Notes under the pieces: generated by a model
What the model saw: the letters and a program-made list of their open reading frames with translations, nothing else
Database searches by the model: none
What the model was told of the DNA's origin: nothing
Made by a program: the position numbers and the translations under genes
Source of the DNA: Ramlibacter henchirensis
GTDB lineage: Bacteria > Pseudomonadota > Gammaproteobacteria > Burkholderiales > Burkholderiaceae_C
Direction: 5' to 3'
Length of the DNA stretch: 64,000 bases
Assembly: GCF_004682015.1 (NCBI RefSeq)
Contig: NZ_SMLM01000001.1
Location: forward strand, 2,232,001-2,296,000
Shown here: positions 59,412 through 64,000 of the stretch, one piece after another
How the letters are laid out: the number at the start of each line of letters is the position of its first letter
Position numbering within the stretch: position 1 is the stretch's first letter

Positions 59412-59870
59412 TCAGCCGCCGCAGCCGCCGAGCGTGACCTTGACTTCCTTCTTGGCGTACAGCGCCTTGCCGTCGCGCGTGATCGCCACCGCGTACACGT
59501 CGGACGACTGGCCCATCTTGGCGCGGGTGAGGAAGTTGGGATCGACCGATTCGCTGACGTCGAACTTCGCCACCAGCGGGAAGGGGTTCTTCTCCACCAT
59601 CACCAGCAGGTGCTTGACGTTGGCCAGCGTGGTGGCCACGCCCATGGGCACGACCGCGCCGTTCTCGGCGATGTCGGGCGCGGTGAGCGTCACGTCCTTG
59701 CTTTCCGTCGGCGCGCCGCCGCCGTAGGCCTTGAGCGCATCGGGCACGGTCTTGGCCTCGAAGGCGGCGTTGGTCCATGCATGCGCGTGCTGCGGGAACA
59801 GGCCGCTGGTGGCCAGCAGGCCCGCGACTGCGGCGCTTTGCTGGAGGGTCTGTCGGCGGGTGGTCTTCAT
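59412..59870 (-). CDS. soxY: SoxY, covalent sulfur carrier
   Basis: Protein of 152 aa with a twin-arginine signal (MKTTRRQTLQQSAAVAGLLA) and the C-terminal swinging arm KVTLGGCGG, whose Cys150 carries the sulfur substrate through the Sox cycle. It forms a heterodimer with SoxZ. RBS GGAGA. The spacer to soxD (59871-59948) contains the palindrome GGGGAATTCCCC and could hold a secondary promoter. Confidence 0.95.
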   Translation of the reverse strand: MKTTRRQTLQQSAAVAGLLATSGLFPQHAHAWTNAAFEAKTVPDALKAYGGGAPTESKDVTLTAPDIAENGAVVPMGVATTLANVKHLLVMVEKNPFPLVAKFDVSESVDPNFLTRAKMGQSSDVYAVAITRDGKALYAKKEVKVTLGGCGG

Positions 59871-59948
59871 GAAGGTCTCCGGATCAATCAGTTGAGACTA
59901 ATACGAGCTCGGCGTGGGCGCATGGGGAATTCCCCGGCGATGAACGTT

Positions 59949-60986
59949 CTACTTCGCCCCATTGGCCAGCCAATCGGCGACCTGGCGGGCCGCGGCTTCG
60001 TCCAGGGCCTGCGGCGGCATGGGCACGTTGCCCCACACGCCTGAGCTTCCACCCCGGATTTTGCCTGCAAGGTAATCGGCCTTGCCGGCGTGGCGTTGCG
60101 CGACCTCGGCCCAGCTCGGGCCGATGATGCGCTGGCCGGCCGCATGGCAGGCGGTGCAGTTGTTCTTCTGCAGCAGCGTGCTGACGCCGCCATCGGCCGG
60201 CGCTGCACTCGCCACGGCCGGCGCGGCGCCTGCGGCCCGCGTGTCGGCGCCGCGCTGCGGCCCCACGCCCCGGTTCTGCTCGGCCAGGTTGCCGTGCGCG
60301 TTGCGCGCGTGCGGGGGCAGCAGCGAGGCGACCCTGGGCTCGACCGCGCAATCCTTCATGCAGGCGCTGCCGGTCACGTCGGGTTTGACCGTACCCCTCA
60401 ATTCCTTGCCGGGCCACATCGCGTGGGCGCTGCTCATGCCGTTTCGATTGGGCAGCCGCTGCTGCACCTGCGCGATGTTGCGGTCGGACAGCGTGAAGTC
60501 CGCAGGCACCACGTCGGCCAGGTTCAGCATGTAGGCGGTGACGGCGTAGACCTCTTCCACGCTCAGCGACTTCGGCTGGTTCCACGGCATCGCGCGGTTG
60601 ATGTAGTCCCACAGCGTCGACAGCGTGGGCAGCTTCATCATCGTGGTGCGGCCGGGATAGTCGGGGCGCTGCAGGTTCGCCACGCGGCCCTTCTCGATGT
60701 CGGCCCGGGTCGTGCCGCCGACCAGCGGGTTGAACACCGAATTCGATTCGCCGAACACGCCATGGCAGGAGGCGCACTTGTCCTCCCACACCTGCTGGCC
60801 GCGCGCGACGCTGCCCGAGCCCGGCGGCAGGCCATGGAAGTCGGGACGCACGTCGATGTCCCAGGCCTTCACTTCGGCCGACGTGGCGTCGCGGCCGATG
60901 CCGGGAAACTTCGCCGCCTGCGCGTTGGCGCCGCACGCGATGGCCGCGAGCGCAAGGGCGAAGAGAGGCCTAGCCCAGCTGGACAT
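59949..60986 (-). CDS. soxD: SoxD, diheme cytochrome c of sulfane dehydrogenase SoxCD
   Basis: Protein of 345 aa with a signal peptide (PLFALALAAIACGANAQA) and two heme-c domains: CASCHGVFGESNS at about residue 56 and NNCTACHAAGQRIIGPSW at about residue 275. The spacer between them includes a Cys pair (ACMKDCAVEP) and a low-complexity Ala/Pro/Gly linker. It takes six electrons from the sulfane sulfur oxidised by SoxC. Its start overlaps the soxC end by 17 bases. Confidence 0.93.
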   Translation of the reverse strand: MSSWARPLFALALAAIACGANAQAAKFPGIGRDATSAEVKAWDIDVRPDFHGLPPGSGSVARGQQVWEDKCASCHGVFGESNSVFNPLVGGTTRADIEKGRVANLQRPDYPGRTTMMKLPTLSTLWDYINRAMPWNQPKSLSVEEVYAVTAYMLNLADVVPADFTLSDRNIAQVQQRLPNRNGMSSAHAMWPGKELRGTVKPDVTGSACMKDCAVEPRVASLLPPHARNAHGNLAEQNRGVGPQRGADTRAAGAAPAVASAAPADGGVSTLLQKNNCTACHAAGQRIIGPSWAEVAQRHAGKADYLAGKIRGGSSGVWGNVPMPPQALDEAAARQVADWLANGAK

Positions 60987-62301
60987 TCTTCACCTCGCCA
61001 CTTTCCTCGACCAGCCAGGACTGGATCGCGTTGTTGTGGTAGATCGAACGCGTGCCGCGCACCGCGCGCAGCTGCCGGTAGGTGGGCTGCACGTAGCCGG
61101 TCTCGTCGCGGGCGCGGCTCTGGATGATCGCGGGCTTGCCGTCCCACACCCAGTCCAGCGAGAAGCGGGTGAGGCACTTGCTCATCACGGGCTCCTGAAG
61201 CCGCGCGGCGCGCCAGTTGCGCCCTCCGTCGACCGACACATCGACCTGCCGCACCTTGCCGCGGCCCGACCAGGCCAGGCCGGTGATGCTGTAGAAGCCC
61301 TTGTCCAGCAGCACCTGCCCGCCCGAAGGCGTGGTGACCACGCTCTTGCATTCCTGGAGACTGGTGTACTGGCGGTGGGTGCCGTCGGGCATCAGGTCCA
61401 CGTAGTGCACCGCCTCGTCCTTCGCGCCCCAGGGCTGGTCGCCCACCTCGACGCGGCGCAGGTACTTGATCCAGCTCACGCCTTGGACGCCGGGCACGAC
61501 CAGCCGCAAGGGATAGCCGTTCTCCGGCCGCAGCATCTCGCCGTTCTGGCCGTAGGCCACCAGCACTTCGCCCGAGCGCACCAGGTCCATCGGGATCGTG
61601 CGCGTCATCGAGGACCCGTCGCCGCCTTCGGCCAGCACGAAGCGGCCTTTGTTCAAGTCCGCTCCGGCCATCTCCAGCAGCGTGATCAGCGGCACGCCGG
61701 TGAACTCGCTGCAGGAGAGCATGCCGTGCGTGTACTGGCAGGTGGGCACGGCGACGTTGCCCCATTCCATGCCGGTGTTGGCGCCGCATTCGATGAAATG
61801 GAAGCGCGACACCGACGGCAGCCGCATCAGCTCGTCCATGGTGAAGACCTTGGCCGACTTCACCAGGCCGTTGACCATCAACCGGTGTTTGGAAGGATCG
61901 ATGTCCCACCAGCCCTGGTGGTGCCGCTCGAAGTGCAGGCCGCTGGGCGTGACGATGCCGAACAGCGATTGCAGCGGCGCGAAGGACACCGACGCCTGCC
62001 GGGTCTGCGTGAGGCCCGGGCTCTGCCGGCGCTGCACGTTGGCCTCGTACTTCGAAGGCTTGCCGTAGCCGTCGGTGGCGACCGCCTGCCCCAGGCCCTT
62101 GCTGTGCTCGGGCAGCTCGAGGATGTTGCGGTCGCCTGCGGATTGCGCACGCGCGGAGCCGACAGCGCCCGCCGCTGCTGCGGCCGCGAAAGCGCCCCGC
62201 AGGAAGTCGCGCCGTCCCTGGCGGTATTCGCTTGCCGCGCGGCGGATGCCCTCGGCATCCAGGAAATTCTCGGGCGCCTTGCGGACGCGGCCGGTGTCCA
62301 T
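60970..62301 (-). CDS. soxC: SoxC, molybdenum sulfane dehydrogenase subunit
   Basis: Sulfite-oxidase-family protein (443 aa) with a twin-arginine signal (QGRRDFLRGAFAAAAAAGA, Arg30-Arg31). The molybdenum cysteine is Cys172 in FIECGANTGMEW. Further family stretches are LFGIVTPSGLHFERHHQG and NGYPLRLVVPGVQG. With SoxD it oxidises the SoxY-bound sulfane to sulfone, so thiosulfate should be oxidised fully to sulfate without sulfur globules. First gene of the soxCDYZAXB unit. Confidence 0.95.
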   Translation of the reverse strand: MDTGRVRKAPENFLDAEGIRRAASEYRQGRRDFLRGAFAAAAAAGAVGSARAQSAGDRNILELPEHSKGLGQAVATDGYGKPSKYEANVQRRQSPGLTQTRQASVSFAPLQSLFGIVTPSGLHFERHHQGWWDIDPSKHRLMVNGLVKSAKVFTMDELMRLPSVSRFHFIECGANTGMEWGNVAVPTCQYTHGMLSCSEFTGVPLITLLEMAGADLNKGRFVLAEGGDGSSMTRTIPMDLVRSGEVLVAYGQNGEMLRPENGYPLRLVVPGVQGVSWIKYLRRVEVGDQPWGAKDEAVHYVDLMPDGTHRQYTSLQECKSVVTTPSGGQVLLDKGFYSITGLAWSGRGKVRQVDVSVDGGRNWRAARLQEPVMSKCLTRFSLDWVWDGKPAIIQSRARDETGYVQPTYRQLRAVRGTRSIYHNNAIQSWLVEESGEVKNVQLG

Positions 62302-62309
62302 CGTTGTGC

Positions 62310-62339
62310 TGAATCGCTATATTCGGATTCACAAATATA
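62310..62339. promoter_or_regulatory. AT-rich double dyad upstream of soxC, candidate SoxR operator
   Basis: In otherwise GC-rich DNA two interleaved dyads occur: TGAATC (62310-62315) N10 GATTCA (62326-62331), and TATATT (62318-62323) N10 AATATA (62334-62339). They lie 9-38 bases upstream of the soxC ATG, where an ArsR-type repressor would block the promoter. AT-rich dyads are usual targets of sulfur-sensing ArsR proteins. Confidence 0.6.
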
Positions 62340-62420
62340 TGCGGGCCCGCACCGTTCCGGGCTGGGGGTTTTCGCCTAGAGCCGCGCGGGCACGACGGCT
62401 AGGCACAGCCGCCCGGCTGC

Positions 62421-63368
62421 TCAGTCCTTCTCCTGCTCCATCAGCAGGTAGGTGTTGTAGGCGTTCATTCGGTTGGCGGCCTGGAACAGCGGCAGGTGCT
62501 CGAAGCGGCTCCAGTCGGCCGCGCGGTACGCGCCTTCCCAGGGCTCCAGGTTCTTCGCCGCCTGGCCCATCACGCGGCGCAGGTGGACCAGGTAATCGCG
62601 CGTGAGCTGCAGGTCCGCCCGCGCATCGCGCGTGAGTGGACCGTGCCCCGGGACCACCACTTCAGCGCCGAGCCCCAGGATCTGGTCGAGCGCGTCGATC
62701 CAGCGGCGGCTGTCGGCCTGGCCCACGAACGGGATTCGGCCGCGGAACGCCAGGTCGCCCGCGAACAGCACCTTCTCCGCAGGCAACCAGATGAGCAGGT
62801 CCTCCGGCGTGTGCGCCGGACCGGCCGGCAGCAACCGCAGCGTGACGCCGCCGACCACCAGGTCGCGTGGACCGTCCAGCCATTCGTCCGGCGCGACCAG
62901 CTGCGTGCTCGCGTCGATCCACGGCGCCAGCTCGCCGCGCGAGGCTTCCAGCCGCAGCCGTGCCGTATCGGACGCCAGGTAGTCGCGCGCGCCGCGGTGC
63001 GCGATCACCTTCGCGCCCGCGGCCTTGAACACCTGCAGGCCGTAGATGTGATCGGCGTGGTAGTGCGTGAGGACCACGTGCGTGACCGGCTGCGGGGTGA
63101 GCTTGCGGATCTCCGCCAGCAGCCGCTGCGCCAGCGCGGGCGAGCCCAGCGCATCGACCAGCACGACGCCGGCCGGCGTGATCACGAAGCCCGCGTTGGA
63201 GATGAAGTTCTGGTTGGCCGGCGAGCCCAGCGCGGACGCACCCTGCACGAACCAGGCTGAAGGCGAGACCTGCTGCGGCGACATCGCGGGCGGCTGCGCT
63301 TGCGCGCCCGCCGCCGCGGCGAAGAACACCAGCGAGAACAGCAGGGCGCGTGCCCGCGGCAGGCGCAT
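62421..63368 (-). CDS. Exported metallo-beta-lactamase fold hydrolase (SoxH-like)
   Basis: Protein of 315 aa with a signal peptide (ALLFSLVFFAAAAGAQAQ) and a dinuclear zinc site: VVLTHYHADHIYGLQVF, AGPAHTPEDLLIWLP, VLFAGDLAF and VVVPGHGPLTRD. Periplasmic MBL proteins of this kind (SoxH and the quinoprotein-associated hydrolases) recur in sox clusters but have no proven reaction. It lies between soxR and soxC on the same strand, 10 bases after soxR. Confidence 0.87.
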   Translation of the reverse strand: MRLPRARALLFSLVFFAAAAGAQAQPPAMSPQQVSPSAWFVQGASALGSPANQNFISNAGFVITPAGVVLVDALGSPALAQRLLAEIRKLTPQPVTHVVLTHYHADHIYGLQVFKAAGAKVIAHRGARDYLASDTARLRLEASRGELAPWIDASTQLVAPDEWLDGPRDLVVGGVTLRLLPAGPAHTPEDLLIWLPAEKVLFAGDLAFRGRIPFVGQADSRRWIDALDQILGLGAEVVVPGHGPLTRDARADLQLTRDYLVHLRRVMGQAAKNLEPWEGAYRAADWSRFEHLPLFQAANRMNAYNTYLLMEQEKD

Positions 63369-63378
63369 GGTCGCCCCT

Positions 63379-63717
63379 TCAGCGCGCGACGTCGGCCTCG
63401 ATCGCGATCTGCGTGCAGACCGCCCGGCAGAGGGTGACCACGCGGTCGTTGACGATGCGGTAGTAGATCTGCACGCCCTCGCGCCGCTTGCCCAGCACGC
63501 CGGCCTGGTAGAGCGTGTTCAGGTGCTGCGACATGTTGGGCTGGGTGGTGTCGATCTCGGCCAGCAGTTCGCTGACGTTCTTCTCGCCGTTGCACAGGCT
63601 GCTGATGATCTTCAGCCGCATCGGCGAGGACATCACGCGGAACACCTCCGCGGCCATCTCGAAGACCTCGTCGGTCTCGACGGCGGCGGCTTCCTTGCGC
63701 GAGCGGGCGGCGGGCAT
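63379..63717 (-). CDS. soxR: ArsR-family regulator of sox genes
   Basis: Winged-helix regulator (112 aa): the recognition region is QPNMSQHLNTLYQAGVLG and the wing is KRREGVQIYYRI. Cys42 (SSLCNGEKN) and Cys101, with Cys97 close by (LCRAVC), are placed like the two persulfide-sensing cysteines of BigR/SqrR/YgaV-type regulators. It probably represses the sox operon until sulfane sulfur forms a disulfide or polysulfide bridge. The start follows the DsrE gene by 10 bases. Confidence 0.88.
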   Translation of the reverse strand: MPAARSRKEAAAVETDEVFEMAAEVFRVMSSPMRLKIISSLCNGEKNVSELLAEIDTTQPNMSQHLNTLYQAGVLGKRREGVQIYYRIVNDRVVTLCRAVCTQIAIEADVAR

Positions 63718-63727
63718 GGCAGCGTCC

Positions 63728-64000
63728 TCAGGGCTTGATGTAGGCGTACTGCTCGCGCGACTGCAGCTGCCCGATGCGCACCACGCCGGACGGCGTGAAC
63801 TCGGCGTCCATGATGAACTTGTCCTTGCCGATGCTGCGGTTGCGAAGCGTGATTTCGCAGACCTCGAAGCGCACGCCGCGCCCCTTGAGCGCGCTCACCA
63901 GCGAGGCGTAGTCGATGTTCGGGTTCTTCTTGTCGCGCGCGCCTTCCATCAGCATGTCGATGCCGGCCGCATGCGTGACCACGACGATCTTCGTGTCGGG
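63728..64000 (-). CDS. DsrE-family protein, 3' part
   Basis: C-terminal 90 residues of a DsrE-like protein; the frame is open to the window edge (DTKIVVVTHAAGIDMLMEGA), so an internal GTG at 63982 need not be the start. The conserved region VRFEVCEITLRNRSIGKDKF carries the cysteine that accepts sulfur in many DsrE/TusD proteins. It ends SREQYAYIKP. It lies upstream of soxR on the same strand, so it probably belongs to the regulatory or sulfur-handling arm of the sox locus. Confidence 0.82.
   Translation of the reverse strand, partial: PDTKIVVVTHAAGIDMLMEGARDKKNPNIDYASLVSALKGRGVRFEVCEITLRNRSIGKDKFIMDAEFTPSGVVRIGQLQSREQYAYIKP

Overview
The window is chromosomal DNA of high GC content (roughly two thirds G+C by eye) from a betaproteobacterium, most likely Burkholderiales, family Comamonadaceae (Ramlibacter/Variovorax-like). 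The evidence is the glyQ-glyS-gmhB-plsC order, several Bug/TctC tripartite-tricarboxylate binding proteins, many ATGA/GTGA gene overlaps, -10 boxes lying very close to start codons, and GC-rich REP-like hairpins of the kind seen between genes in this family. No phage, insertion sequence, CRISPR array, tRNA or rRNA was seen. Apart from a partial gene at each edge, the genes look intact. Layout. (1) 1-5050: glyQ (3' part), glyS, gmhB, plsC and a YgjP-like metallopeptidase. (2) 5054-17325: a leucine/acyl-CoA degradation block under a LiuR-type MerR regulator with two near-identical palindromic operators. It holds a metallo-beta-lactamase hydrolase, PaaI thioesterase, isovaleryl-CoA dehydrogenase, carbonic anhydrase, aceK, an unknown membrane protein, a thiolase, an SDR and a second acyl-CoA dehydrogenase; the potassium genes trkA and trkH follow. 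(3) 17349-24710: a HAD phosphatase, an unknown lipoprotein, a tartrate/D-malate dehydrogenase operon (ttuC-like, Bug receptor, Mut7-C RNase), a TIR-like nucleotide-binding protein with a long Pro-Ala-Pro-Thr linker, a LysR regulator and a SnoaL-like protein. (4) 24716-27637: a large secreted FG-GAP/VCBS repeat protein and a membrane protein. (5) 27603-41320: two separate heme-copper oxidase clusters. The first, on the minus strand, has a subunit II carrying two extra heme-c domains, subunit I, two subunit-III-like proteins and subunit IV. The second, on the plus strand, has a monoheme subunit II and a fused subunit I-III. Between them are a DUF1439 protein, D-tartrate dehydratase (tarD), a membrane protein and two small cytochromes c. 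(6) 41538-46210: a three-subunit molybdenum aldehyde/xanthine oxidoreductase (paoABC-like) followed by a 19-cysteine copper-storage protein. (7) 46273-55111: a CoA transferase with a Bug receptor, a lone receiver domain, a flavodoxin-fold reductase, DUF192, DsrE, an acyl-CoA dehydrogenase/FAD monooxygenase/DUF2783 operon, DUF3237 and an ankyrin protein. (8) 55112-55706: a 595-base intergenic region full of hairpins. (9) 55707-64000: a Sox thiosulfate-oxidation cluster on the minus strand, dsrE-soxR-MBL followed by soxCDYZAXB. Together the genes suggest a flexible aerobe. It degrades branched-chain amino acids, tartrate and aldehydes, takes lithotrophic electrons from thiosulfate through SoxCD and SoxXA into c-type cytochromes, and can pass them to at least two terminal oxidases. 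The points most worth a second look are the orphan TIR-like protein set between a LysR gene and its probable target, the fused oxidase subunit that has lost the K-channel lysine, an intrinsic terminator inside the sox operon between soxX and soxB, an unexplained strong terminator upstream of the first oxidase operon, and several very small genes missed by ordinary length cut-offs.
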